This document shows positions 55,229 to 63,845 of a stretch of 64,000 bases of DNA, piece by piece; the stretch's first letter is position 1, and each line of letters begins with the position of its first letter. This stretch comes from Hyalangium versicolor (lineage in GTDB: Bacteria > Myxococcota > Myxococcia > Myxococcales > Myxococcaceae), in the NCBI RefSeq assembly GCF_020103695.1, contig NZ_JAHXBF010000004.1, positions 310,001 through 374,000 of the forward strand. Reading direction: 5' to 3'. A program made the position numbers and the translations under genes. The notes below the pieces were generated by a model, which had not been told where the DNA came from, did no database searches, and saw only the letters and a list, made by a program, of their open reading frames with translations.

Positions 55229-56539
55229 GTGAAGAAGATGTCCCCCCTTCCCCCCTGGAGGCTGCTGCTCGTCCTGCTGACGCTGAGAGCCGCCCCCGCG
55301 CTGGCCCACGCGGGTCTGCCCGAGACGAGCAACGCCAGCGTGCGGAGAGGAAGCGAGAACGACTTCATCCTGGGAGCATCCTTCGGCGCGGTCATCTCTC
55401 GCGACCACGGGCAGACGTGGCGGTGGCTCTGCCCCGAGGGCATGGGCATCGGCGCCTGGCGTCCGGAGCGCTACTTCTGGCTGACGGGCGGGGAGATCCT
55501 CGCCGCCACGGGCAGCACGCTGATCCGCTCGAAGGACGGGGCGTGCACGTGGACCTCGCATCCGTTCTTCAAGGACACCTGGGTGACGAACCTCGCCGTG
55601 CACCCCACGGACGAGCGCATCATGTACGCCACCACGGGCAAGCCCTCGGCGGGCAACGGCATCTTCCGCTCGGAGGATGGCGGAGAGACGTGGACGGCGC
55701 TCACCCCGTTGACGCCGGACATCCGCTACTCCGCCATCCGCATCGCGGCTTCGGACCCTCGGATCATCTACGTGTCCGCCCAGGACACACAGACGGCGAT
55801 GTTCCTCCTCCGCAGCGAGGACGGAGGCCAGACGTGGACGCGCCTGCCCCAGCCGCTGTCCCAGTTCGAGCGTCCGTATGATCTCATCCTGCTCCTGGTG
55901 AGTGACGCCTCTCCGGACGTGCTCTGGGCGCGGGTGTCCGCGCAGGGCCTCAGCTACCTGCTCAAGAGCACGGACCGAGGCGCCACGCTGACAGCAGCGA
56001 TGGATACGGCGGATGTCATCATCGGCGCGGAGGCCTCGGCGGACGGGCGCACCGTCTGGGTCTCCACGCCCGTGCACATGTATCGCGGAAAGGATGACGA
56101 GGCGTTCACCGAGTTGACCCTGCCGAACGGCAACGCGTGCGCGCTGCGCGTGGGCAACACGCTCTATGGATGCGGCTCGAGCTGGGTGCACGACTGGGCG
56201 TTCGCGAGCAGCCAGGACGAGGGCACCACCTGGGAGCCCGTGTTCGGGCTCACGGGCATCCAGGGCTCACACGTCTGCGCGGCGGAGACTCCGGTGGCGC
56301 AGTTCTGTCCTTCGCGCTGGCCGCAGCTCGCGGCGATCCTCGGGGCCCCCACCTACACCGACGGCGGCGTGGAGCCTCCCCCGCCTCAGGACGCGGGCAC
56401 GGGACCAGAGCCGGAGCAGCCCCAGAAGGACGGCTGCAGCACGACCTCGGGCCTCGTCCCGGCGGCCCTGTTGTTGATCACCCTCACCCTCGGGCTTCGC
56501 TCGCGGCGGGCCCCTCACCAGAGAGACGGATCCTCATGA
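55229..56539 (+). CDS. BNR/Asp-box beta-propeller protein with MYXO-CTERM-like tail
   Basis: 436 residues. Signal peptide (KKMSPLPPWRLLLVLLTLRAAPALA) followed by six Asp-box-like turns (SRDHGQTW, SKDGACTW, SEDGGETW, SEDGGQTW, STDRGATL, SQDEGTTW), making a BNR/sortilin-type propeller. The C-terminus has Pro/Glu spacer, KDGCSTTSG, hydrophobic PAALLLITLTLGL and RSRRAPHQR: a MYXO-CTERM-type sorting signal for surface anchoring. A GTG at 55229 has GGAG 7 bases upstream; an ATG 9 bases later is an alternative. First of four genes joined by ATGA overlaps. Confidence 0.75.
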   Translation: MKKMSPLPPWRLLLVLLTLRAAPALAHAGLPETSNASVRRGSENDFILGASFGAVISRDHGQTWRWLCPEGMGIGAWRPERYFWLTGGEILAATGSTLIRSKDGACTWTSHPFFKDTWVTNLAVHPTDERIMYATTGKPSAGNGIFRSEDGGETWTALTPLTPDIRYSAIRIAASDPRIIYVSAQDTQTAMFLLRSEDGGQTWTRLPQPLSQFERPYDLILLLVSDASPDVLWARVSAQGLSYLLKSTDRGATLTAAMDTADVIIGAEASADGRTVWVSTPVHMYRGKDDEAFTELTLPNGNACALRVGNTLYGCGSSWVHDWAFASSQDEGTTWEPVFGLTGIQGSHVCAAETPVAQFCPSRWPQLAAILGAPTYTDGGVEPPPPQDAGTGPEPEQPQKDGCSTTSGLVPAALLLITLTLGLRSRRAPHQRDGSS

Positions 56540-57171
56540 CGACACGACGACGCATCCTTGGGAGTATCTGCGCCTCCGCGCTGCTGCTCACCTCCGCCTG
56601 TGGCAAAGACGAGGAGGAGGAGCCCTCGAAGTGCGGCGATCCTCTCTACGGCGGCTCGGCCACGGACGAGGCGTGGATGACGATGGTGGACGCGCAGAAG
56701 AAGCCCCAGGACTCCTCGCGCGCCGTCACGGTGACGTCGCCGTCCGCAGGGGCGACTCTCGCTTCCAACGCCAGCCCGCCCCTGATCTCGTGGACGTCGC
56801 CGCTGCGGGCCTCGCTGGACCGCGACACGCCGGGACGACTTGCCCGGGCATTCCCTCGGCAGAAGCGGGGCCCTCTGGCCTGGCTGGGAGAGTTGCTGGT
56901 CCCCACCGCCGAGGCGCACCTGCCGCCCTACACGGGAGACATCTATCTGGTGCAGGTGACGGTGCCGGGCCGTGAATGTCCTCTAGAGGTGCTCACCTCG
57001 GATCTGTCCTGGCAGATGGACGCCGCATCGTGGACCGCCGTGGCCGGTGCGAATGGTCAGGATCTCTCGCTCCAGATCACGAGCGCGTACCTTCAAGAGA
57101 ACCGGCTCAAGGAGGGCCCCTATCGGCTGGCGACGCCGCACACGTTCCGTCGGGCGGTCGCCACGCCATGA
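56536..57171 (+). CDS. Lipoprotein of the propeller-cytochrome operon
   Basis: 211 residues. Signal MTTRRRILGSICASALLLTSAC with lipobox LTSAC (Cys22), then a charged DEEEEPSKCGDPLYGGSATDEAWMTMVDAQ and a mostly beta part with Pro/Ala. The sequence TAEAHLPPYTGDIYLVQVTVPGREC looks like a structural edge of a beta-sandwich. No family recognised. It starts by ATGA overlap with the BNR gene and ends by ATGA overlap with the next, so it is likely part of a surface complex. Confidence 0.8.
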   Translation: MTTRRRILGSICASALLLTSACGKDEEEEPSKCGDPLYGGSATDEAWMTMVDAQKKPQDSSRAVTVTSPSAGATLASNASPPLISWTSPLRASLDRDTPGRLARAFPRQKRGPLAWLGELLVPTAEAHLPPYTGDIYLVQVTVPGRECPLEVLTSDLSWQMDAASWTAVAGANGQDLSLQITSAYLQENRLKEGPYRLATPHTFRRAVATP

Positions 57172-58427
57172 CACGGACCCGACTGCTGCTGACAATCCTC
57201 GCGCCTCTGTCGCTGGGAGCGTGCGGGGACAAGGACACCACGGGCCCGCTGAAGGTGCCCGAGCTGGAGTACGGCACGGATCGGCCGTGGCCCTCGCCAG
57301 AGCCGTTGCCACCCATCGGCCCCGCCGGACGGCTCATCATCACCAACAACATGGATGACACGCTGAGCCTGCTGGACCTGGACACGATGGGCTCGGCGGA
57401 TTGGAAGGAGCTGGCGCGCATTCCGGTGGGGCTCAACCCCGTGGAGCTGGAGGGCCCTCACCACACCGCCGTCTCTCCGGACGGCACCTCCTATTATGTG
57501 GGCATCTCCAACTACGTGCCCGGCTCAGGCTCGGGGCCCCACGGCACGCACGGCTCGGGATCGGCGGACGGCTACTGCCTCAAGCTGGACTCGACCACCA
57601 ACACCATCATCGGCTCGGTGCGAGTGGACCCCAACCCGGGTGACGTCATCATCAGCAAGGACGGGCGCACGCTGTACCAGACGCACTTCGATCTGCTGAG
57701 GATCTCGACCGTCGCCAAGCGTGGGGGGACGGAGCAGGAGATGTACGCGCGCCTGGCCATCCTCGACGCGGAGACGATGACTCGAAAGGGGGAGATGGTC
57801 TCGGTGTGCCCTGCTCCGCACGCGGTGCGACTGTCGCCGGACGAGCAGCGCGCGTATATCGCCTGCTGGTCGGATGAGGTGGCCATCGTGGACCTGGCGC
57901 AGGCGAGCCACCCCGTGACACACGTGAAGGTGGCGCCCAACGCGGGGACGGCCGTGGCGCCACGGCATGAGCCCTATGCCCTCACGGTGTCGCCCACGAC
58001 AGGAGAGGTGCGGGTCAGCTCCCTGGCGACGCACTCGGTGCAGTACCTCAACCCGGAGACGCTCACCATGGATCCGGACCGCACGGTGATCCTGGATGGG
58101 GCACCGATGTTCGGCGAGTTCACCGCAGACGGCCGTACGCTCTACATGCCGTATCAAGGAGTCGAAGCGATCGCCATCATCGACCCGGAGGCGATCGTCC
58201 CTCCGACCTATCGGCCCCCGTCGATTCCGCTGGCTCCGAGTGGCTGCGTCAACGTGCACCAGTTTTCGATGACACCGGACGAGCGATACGGGCTGGTCGT
58301 CTGCGAGGGCGACCACGTGGGCCCCGGCACGTTCCACGTGGTGGACCTGGCCGAGAGGACGGTGGTGAAGACGGTGCAGGTGGGAATCTTCCCGGACTCG
58401 GTGGCGCTGGTGCGGAGGAAGCCATGA
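57168..58427 (+). CDS. YVTN-like beta-propeller lipoprotein
   Basis: 419 residues. Lipobox SLGACGD (Cys ~19). About seven blades follow: RLIITNNMDDTLSLLDLDT, HHTAVSPDGTSYYVGISNY, GDVIISKDGRTLYQTH, HAVRLSPDEQRAYIACWSDEVAIVDL, PYALTVSPTTGEVRVSSL, GEFTADGRTLYMPYQG and FSMTPDERYGLVVCEGD. These are typical of NHL/YVTN surface propellers, often partners of cytochromes and copper or quinone oxidases. Two internal His-rich segments (GPHHTAV, GPHGTHGSGS) could bind a metal. Coupled by ATGA to both neighbours. Confidence 0.8.
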   Translation: MTRTRLLLTILAPLSLGACGDKDTTGPLKVPELEYGTDRPWPSPEPLPPIGPAGRLIITNNMDDTLSLLDLDTMGSADWKELARIPVGLNPVELEGPHHTAVSPDGTSYYVGISNYVPGSGSGPHGTHGSGSADGYCLKLDSTTNTIIGSVRVDPNPGDVIISKDGRTLYQTHFDLLRISTVAKRGGTEQEMYARLAILDAETMTRKGEMVSVCPAPHAVRLSPDEQRAYIACWSDEVAIVDLAQASHPVTHVKVAPNAGTAVAPRHEPYALTVSPTTGEVRVSSLATHSVQYLNPETLTMDPDRTVILDGAPMFGEFTADGRTLYMPYQGVEAIAIIDPEAIVPPTYRPPSIPLAPSGCVNVHQFSMTPDERYGLVVCEGDHVGPGTFHVVDLAERTVVKTVQVGIFPDSVALVRRKP

Positions 58428-59122
58428 GGTGGGGATGGCTGGTGGCCAGCGTGCTGACCGTGGGCTGTGGCGGAGCCACCTCGGCGGAGGACTTCGGCGA
58501 GGAACTGTTCCAGGACTCGCGCCTGTCAGAGAGCCAATTCAACAGCTTCTCGTGCGCGACGTGCCACGCGAGCACGGCCAAGCCAGAGGAGGGACACGTC
58601 CGAGCGGGCTACTCGCTGTACAACTCGGCGTTCCGGCCGAGCTGGTGGGGTGGCTACGAGACGAACCTGCTGAACGCGGTGAACTTCTGCTACGTGAACT
58701 TCATGCGGGGAGTGTCACCGCTGACGGCGGAGGATCCGAAGTCTCGCGCTCTGTACGAGTACCTGGTCCACATCAGCCCGGACTCACAGGCGCCGGCGCT
58801 GCCGCTCACGGTGGTGAAGGACATCCAGGACGTGCCTAGGGGCAGCTCGAGCCGAGGCGCCGAGGTGTACAGCGCGGCCTGCCAGACGTGTCACGGCGAG
58901 CCGCACACGGGCAAAGGGCGGCTGACCCAGCTCGCGTCCATCCTTCCGGAGGTGACCGACGAGTACGACTCGCTCTTCCCGGGCGTGCCGCATCAGCTCG
59001 TGGTCATCGAGAAGGTACGTCACGGCCAGTTCTTCGGAGTCAGCGGCAGCATGCCGCTCTACAGCCGAGAGGCCCTCTCAGACGAGGACCTGGGCGCACT
59101 GCTCGCGTTTCTGGGGCTGTGA
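58424..59122 (+). CDS. Di-heme cytochrome c lipoprotein
   Basis: 232 residues. Lipoprotein signal with LTVGCGG (Cys15). Heme motifs are CATCH (Cys44-His48) and CQTCH (Cys153-His157), each of CxxCH type. The second domain (GAEVYSAACQTCHGEPH...GSMPLYSREALSDEDLGALLAFL) is a classical class-I cytochrome c with a Met axial ligand in GSMPLYS; the first has an unusual GYSLYNSAFRPSWWGGYETNLLNAVNFC segment. It carries electrons at the cell surface. Last gene of the four-gene operon. Confidence 0.85.
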   Translation: MRWGWLVASVLTVGCGGATSAEDFGEELFQDSRLSESQFNSFSCATCHASTAKPEEGHVRAGYSLYNSAFRPSWWGGYETNLLNAVNFCYVNFMRGVSPLTAEDPKSRALYEYLVHISPDSQAPALPLTVVKDIQDVPRGSSSRGAEVYSAACQTCHGEPHTGKGRLTQLASILPEVTDEYDSLFPGVPHQLVVIEKVRHGQFFGVSGSMPLYSREALSDEDLGALLAFLGL

Positions 59123-59206
59123 GCCAGGGTAGAGGCCACGGCTCAGCCTGCTCGCTCGTACGGCCCACGGCCGGGTGACCGTTCAGGAGGAAGAGAGAGC
59201 TGTCAC

Positions 59207-59389
59207 CTACTTCGAGTCGTCGCGATGAGCGCGCTTGTTCGCCTCAGAGGCCGTCTCGCGCACGGCACGCTCGCCGACGGAACCTTGGCGCATCCACTCT
59301 GGCCAGCTCTCCAACTTGCGGCGATTGCGCTCGAGCGACTCTCGGAACTGCGCCTTTTCGTCCGTGGTGCGGCTCTTGCCAGTGGTCAC
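59207..59389 (-). CDS. Small charged protein (60 residues)
   Basis: GTG start with GGAGA 6 bases upstream. It is highly charged and helix-forming (EKAQFRESLERNRRKLESWPEWMRQ). It resembles small myxobacterial hypothetical proteins by feel only. The GTG overlaps the stop of the tiny upstream ORF (GTGA), so the two are probably translated together. Function unknown. Confidence 0.5.
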   Translation of the reverse strand: MTTGKSRTTDEKAQFRESLERNRRKLESWPEWMRQGSVGERAVRETASEANKRAHRDDSK

Positions 59390-59493
59390 GCGGCGTCTCC
59401 CAACAATCCGTAGGTAGTGGCTAGCCCAAAAAGCTCACCGGAAGCGATGACTTCCTTGAGACCAAGTCGAAAGAAGCGCCGACCCGTGCTCAT
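59386..59493 (-). CDS. Tiny upstream ORF (35 residues), coupled
   Basis: ATG 59493 preceded by GGAG. It encodes basic MSTGRRFFRLG then EVIASGELFGLATTYGLLGDAA and stops by overlap with the 60-residue gene. It may be a short leader ORF, a remnant of a longer gene, or one half of a small two-gene module. It is near the divergent start of the kinase gene. Confidence 0.3.
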   Translation of the reverse strand: MSTGRRFFRLGLKEVIASGELFGLATTYGLLGDAA

Positions 59494-59612
59494 GGGCGTT
59501 CTCCACAGCACGCGGCCAACATACTTGACAGAGCGGAATGACGGCGGCCTACTCATTGGGTAGTCTGCGCGCCCCGGCGGAGCTGACCGCCCTGCGCACC
59601 GTGAGGCATGCG

Positions 59613-61094
59613 ATGACGGACGAGCCAACCCCCGACTCGCTCAGACCTGGGAGTCTGGTCGGCCCGTGGCGCGTGGAGACCTATGCCGGCGGTGGCACCT
59701 ACGGTGTCGTCTACCGGGCTCGACGCGCGGGGCATCCGGGCTCAGTGACGGTGGCGCTGAAGGTGGCGCGCTTCCCCCATGATCCGCGCTTCTTTCGCGA
59801 GGTGGAGCTGCTCACGCGCTCGCGGCACCCGGGCATCCCGGAGCTGTTGGACCGGGGGTGGTGGCTTTCCAGTGAAGGCATCACCTACCCCTATCTGGTC
59901 ATGGAGTGGATCCACGGGGCGCCGCTGTACGAGTGGGCGCGGGTGCACAAGCCCTCTTCGCGCAAGGTGCTCCAGGTGCTGGCGCAGGTGGCCTGGGGGC
60001 TGGAAGTTGTACACCAGACCGGCGGCCTGCACCGGGACGTAAAGGGAGACAACATCCTGGTGGAGCCCGAGGGCCGGGCGTTCCTCACGGACTTCGGCTC
60101 GGGCACGTGGGCGGGCGCATCTCCGCTGACGGAGAGCCTCATGCCCCCGGGGACTCGCGAGTACCGTGGGCCCGAGGCGCTGCGCTACCAGTGGCACCAC
60201 CTGCGTCAGCGCGGTGCGCACTATGCGGCGCGTTCCTATGACGATCTGTATGCGCTGGGAGTCACGGCCTACAGGTTGGTGACGGGGAGGTATCCACCGC
60301 CGGGAACGGATCCGGAGGCGAAGATGGATCCGATCCGGTCCCCGCCTCCACCGCGCGAGCCGCCTCGGTCGCTCAATCCGAGGGTGATTCCGGAGCTGTC
60401 AGAGTTGATCGAGCGGATGCTCTCGGCGGAGCCAGAAGCGCGGGGACTGGCGAGAGAAATCGCCGAGGCCGCAGAGGCTGTGGCGGAACACGCGGGGCCC
60501 GAGGCGGATGTGCCACTTGAGGACTCGGTGCCTGCTCCAGCCAGCTCAGAGGCCCAGCCGATGAGCGTGCGGTGGCAACCAGAGGTTCAGAAGGTTGTAT
60601 CGGAGCGGGTGCCTGCAGAGGAGGTCAGGGTCCCAGTCATTGAGCCTACCAAGCCCCATGTAGAGACAAGACTTCAGCTGCGCGGACTCGTCCCGATTGC
60701 AGCGGTACTGCTAACGGTGGCGTGCATCTTGTGGATGGGGCACGGTCCTCATCCGAGAATCACAGTCGACACATCGGGCGAAGCACCGGACATCGAAGCA
60801 CGGAGAGATGATGATGCCGCGTCGCTCGCCGATGCTTCGGTCACTGTGCGAGTGTCATCGCAAGGTGCACCCGTTGCGCCTGGAGCGATCTCGCTCGATG
60901 TGCCAGAGGATCCCCTTCCTGGACAGAAACGTGCTCCCTGTCGACGTCCGGGGGAACTTGAGATCAACGGGGGATGCTGGGGGCTAGCCAATTCGGATCC
61001 CCCGTGCCCAAGCCAAACGTACGAGTGGAAAAGCACGTGCTATTGGCCCGTTCTTGAACGAGCACGCCGACCTACCTCGAAGAAGCCACAGTAG
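59613..61094 (+). CDS. Serine/threonine protein kinase, single TM
   Basis: 493 residues. Kinase core (~10-285): Gly-rich loop GGGTYGVVYRAR, VALKVA (VAVK-like Lys), catalytic loop HRDVKGDN (Asp142), DFGSG (Asp160, normal DFG) and PPGTREYRGPEAL activation segment. A long linker (~285-355), TM LVPIAAVLLTVACILWMG (~359-376), and an outer ~115-residue tail with Cys-rich PCRRPGELEINGGCWGL...CPSQTYEWKSTCYWP follow, as seen in many myxobacterial membrane kinases. GAGG precedes ATG 59613. The outer tail probably senses envelope state. Confidence 0.9.
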   Translation: MTDEPTPDSLRPGSLVGPWRVETYAGGGTYGVVYRARRAGHPGSVTVALKVARFPHDPRFFREVELLTRSRHPGIPELLDRGWWLSSEGITYPYLVMEWIHGAPLYEWARVHKPSSRKVLQVLAQVAWGLEVVHQTGGLHRDVKGDNILVEPEGRAFLTDFGSGTWAGASPLTESLMPPGTREYRGPEALRYQWHHLRQRGAHYAARSYDDLYALGVTAYRLVTGRYPPPGTDPEAKMDPIRSPPPPREPPRSLNPRVIPELSELIERMLSAEPEARGLAREIAEAAEAVAEHAGPEADVPLEDSVPAPASSEAQPMSVRWQPEVQKVVSERVPAEEVRVPVIEPTKPHVETRLQLRGLVPIAAVLLTVACILWMGHGPHPRITVDTSGEAPDIEARRDDDAASLADASVTVRVSSQGAPVAPGAISLDVPEDPLPGQKRAPCRRPGELEINGGCWGLANSDPPCPSQTYEWKSTCYWPVLERARRPTSKKPQ

Positions 61095-61182
61095 TTCAGC
61101 GCGTGGATCGAGTCCTGATCCCCCTGCATCCAGCGCGGCACATGGGATGCCTGGGGCTGGAGAACGGCATTGAGCGCGTCCA

Positions 61183-62634
61183 TCAGGGGCGCTGAGCGAG
61201 GAACCGGCGCCAGCCGCTGTAGGGAGTCGCCGCAGGCTGAGGAGTGGCGCGTATGCGGTGCAGCGTGGCCGGCCCTGCCACTGCCGTCGTGTCACTCCAG
61301 TCGCCCGAGTCTGGATCGAACGCGCCGCTGAACCCCTCCGTCACCGCGCGCACCAGCGGCAGGCCATACTCCCGCGCTCGTGCCACCCCCATCGCCAGCG
61401 TCATCCGGTGGAGGAGCTCCCGGCGGAACCATTGCTCGTTGCCGACGTTGAGCAGCACCTGGCGGCGCTCGTCGGGCTCCACCAGCTCGGTGAAGGCGAC
61501 CTCGTAGCAGAGCAGCGGCCGCAGAGCCACGCCACCCGCCGCATAGGCTCGCTGCGGGCTCCGCCACGCACTCACGTTCGTCTTCAGCGTGTTGAGCTCC
61601 AGCGCGGCGAACAAGTGGCGTAACAGCTCGCTCGGGACGTACTCGGAGAACGGCACGAGCTTCTGCTTGTAGTAGACGGGCTGGCCGCCGCGCAGCTCGA
61701 CGAGCGCGTTGTAGCGCCCCGCCGCTGGCGCCGGGAGCAACGCCCCCGCGAAGACAGGAGCTCCCCGCGGTCCGAGTACCTCCGAAAGTCCCTGGAGGCT
61801 CACGCTTCCGTCGCGGATGACGGACTCTGGCCAGACGACCCAGTCCGCGCTGGCCTCGCGGGTGGCCGCCACATACCGAGACAGCAGCGAGAGATCATCG
61901 CGCACGCTGTCCCCCGTCTCCGCGGATGCCAGGGTGATGGCGGCGATCGTGAGGGGACGCGAGTCCGTGGAGGCGCTCCAGCGCGTGGGGAGCAGGAACC
62001 CCAGGCAGAGCACCCCCGCCGCCAGCCCGGCGATGCGAGCCGCCCGACGCGTCAGCCCCCAGAGCCCCAGCCCCGCCGCGACCCAGAGCGGGAGCAACCC
62101 CGTCCCCTGAGCGCAAAGAACTCCCAGCCAGCGTCCGAGCGGTCCGAGCGCCAGCCAGTACCCATAATGCAGCCAGGGAAAACCGAGCCACGCGTCATGG
62201 ATGAGCGCCTGGCAGAGCACCAGCCCCGGCGCCTGGAGCCATGGGAGCCAGGGAGCCAAAGCGCTGCGAGACAGCCGGTTCGCCGCCCACCCCCACAGTC
62301 CGTACGGCAGAGCAATCAACAGCAGGAAGCTCCCCACCACCGCGCCGCCGACAATGCGCTCTCCGGGCGTCAGCACATAGAGGACATCCGTGAGCCAGTA
62401 CAGAGTGCTCGCCGCCAGCGTCGCTCCGAAGAGCGCGCCCGCTCGCAATCCCTCCCGCGGCGTGGAGCTGCTAGCCAGCGCTCGGAAGTAACAGGCGAAG
62501 CCGGCGATGAGCCCGAGCACATTGGCCGGAAACACCAGCAGCAGGTGCGCGGAGGCCCCCACCACCAGTCCTCCAGCGCCAGCCCACGCGTACGCCTTCC
62601 ACGGCTCGGGCAGCGCGTGCCAGCGTGCGCTCAC
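61183..62634 (-). CDS. lnt: Apolipoprotein N-acyltransferase
   Basis: About 483 residues. Eight or so TM segments (to ~215) precede a CN-hydrolase domain with the Lnt triad: Glu in DWVVWPESV (near 61826), Lys in PVYYKQKLVPFSEYVP and Cys in LLCYEVAF, so it acylates the amino group of the diacyl-Cys of lipoproteins in the inner membrane. Fits a window full of lipoproteins. The frame is open to 62745, overlapping the upstream gene. Possible starts are GTG 62634 and TTG 62646 (AAGG 10 bases upstream, 7-base overlap); no choice is certain. Confidence 0.85.
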   Translation of the reverse strand: MSARWHALPEPWKAYAWAGAGGLVVGASAHLLLVFPANVLGLIAGFACYFRALASSSTPREGLRAGALFGATLAASTLYWLTDVLYVLTPGERIVGGAVVGSFLLLIALPYGLWGWAANRLSRSALAPWLPWLQAPGLVLCQALIHDAWLGFPWLHYGYWLALGPLGRWLGVLCAQGTGLLPLWVAAGLGLWGLTRRAARIAGLAAGVLCLGFLLPTRWSASTDSRPLTIAAITLASAETGDSVRDDLSLLSRYVAATREASADWVVWPESVIRDGSVSLQGLSEVLGPRGAPVFAGALLPAPAAGRYNALVELRGGQPVYYKQKLVPFSEYVPSELLRHLFAALELNTLKTNVSAWRSPQRAYAAGGVALRPLLCYEVAFTELVEPDERRQVLLNVGNEQWFRRELLHRMTLAMGVARAREYGLPLVRAVTEGFSGAFDPDSGDWSDTTAVAGPATLHRIRATPQPAATPYSGWRRFLAQRP

Positions 62635-62639
62635 CGCGG

Positions 62640-63815
62640 TCAGCAACCGGGCTTCACCTTCAGCCAGCGCCCGTAATGATCCGAGTGCGTGTAGTAGGGC
62701 CAGAGCCGCTGCACTCCATCCAGCGTCTTCCACCCGGGCGCCCACCCGCTGTACCCGAGGACCTGAGCCTGACAGGTGCCGAAGGTGGCCGGCTTGCCCA
62801 GCAGCACCGTGTCGAAGTCCGCCTTGACACCCGTGGCCATGCCGTTGGGGCCCGTGTCCACCGAGCTCCCCACCCAGTTGGACTGGAAGCTCGCCGACTC
62901 GTAAGCCCCCATCACCGCCCCCGCCTGCCGGTAGGCGTACGGCTCCGAGAAGGCACTGTCCGCGACCGCCTGCATGAGGAGCTGGTGCCCCTTGGTGCTC
63001 GCCGCAGTGCTGGTGAAGTCCGCGTTGAAGTCTCCGCCGAAGAGCACCGTCGCCGGCGGGTAGCTGGCCCGGTTCGCGGTCACCTGCGCACGGAGGTAGG
63101 CCAGCGACTGCTTCATGTTGGAGATGCGCGAGCTGTCCGACGCCGCGTCTCCGTCCAGGTGGCTGTTGCTCCCGTACGTGAAGTGCGTGGTGAACACGTA
63201 GTAGTACAGGCCTCCCTTGGCGAGGATGGCGCCCCAGACGCCCTTCTCCTTGTGCACGTCCGGGCCGTTCACGTCAGTGAAGGCCTGGAAGGGAAGCTCC
63301 TTCACCAGCGTCGTCCCGCTCTTGTAGAAGAGCATGAGCCCACTGCAGTCATTCTCGATGGCGCCATCCATCGGGTCGTCGCAGTAGTACCCGCTCGGCG
63401 TCAGCATGCTGTAGCCGCGCGTCGCCAGGTCCGCCTTGGGCCCGTCCTCGATGATGTCGTCGTAGTCCCAGGCCTCCTGGAACACGAGCACGTCGGCGCA
63501 CTTCGTCACCTTGCCGAGGCTCTGCTCCATCTCGTCCCCGAAGTCCGTCACGAACGGGACGTTGTGGAAGATGTTGTACGAGGCCATCGTGAACGCGCCG
63601 GTGTCATCACAGGTCTCGTTGAGCTGCCACGAGCGCGTGAGCGACGGGTTGAAGTAGTCCGTCTCGCTCACGGAATCGAACCACGTCTTGGGGTGGCTCG
63701 CGTAGTTGGCATCGAACGCGGGGGTTGAATCCGCGCGAGCATCGCCGGCCAGGGCCAGCACCAGTATGGCGATGGAGAGGGAGAGACTGCTCGGCACGAG
63801 CCTGTGAAGCTGCAT
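62640..63815 (-). CDS. Secreted sphingomyelinase-like EEP phosphodiesterase
   Basis: 391 residues. Signal peptide (LSLSIAILVLALAGDARA). DNase-I-fold (endonuclease/exonuclease/phosphatase) motifs: SYNIFHN, FQEAWD (metal-binding Glu), THFTYGSNSH (catalytic His-type), GGDFNAD (Asp/Asn pair) and HSDHYG near the end. The DFNAD and HSDHYG set matches the neutral-sphingomyelinase branch. It would cleave sphingomyelin or related phospholipids outside the cell. AGGAGG precedes the ATG. Upstream gene (partial) ends 30 bases before; Lnt follows. Confidence 0.8.
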   Translation of the reverse strand: MQLHRLVPSSLSLSIAILVLALAGDARADSTPAFDANYASHPKTWFDSVSETDYFNPSLTRSWQLNETCDDTGAFTMASYNIFHNVPFVTDFGDEMEQSLGKVTKCADVLVFQEAWDYDDIIEDGPKADLATRGYSMLTPSGYYCDDPMDGAIENDCSGLMLFYKSGTTLVKELPFQAFTDVNGPDVHKEKGVWGAILAKGGLYYYVFTTHFTYGSNSHLDGDAASDSSRISNMKQSLAYLRAQVTANRASYPPATVLFGGDFNADFTSTAASTKGHQLLMQAVADSAFSEPYAYRQAGAVMGAYESASFQSNWVGSSVDTGPNGMATGVKADFDTVLLGKPATFGTCQAQVLGYSGWAPGWKTLDGVQRLWPYYTHSDHYGRWLKVKPGC

Positions 63816-63845
63816 CGCGGCCTCCTGTGTTGCGTGGGGGATGGG

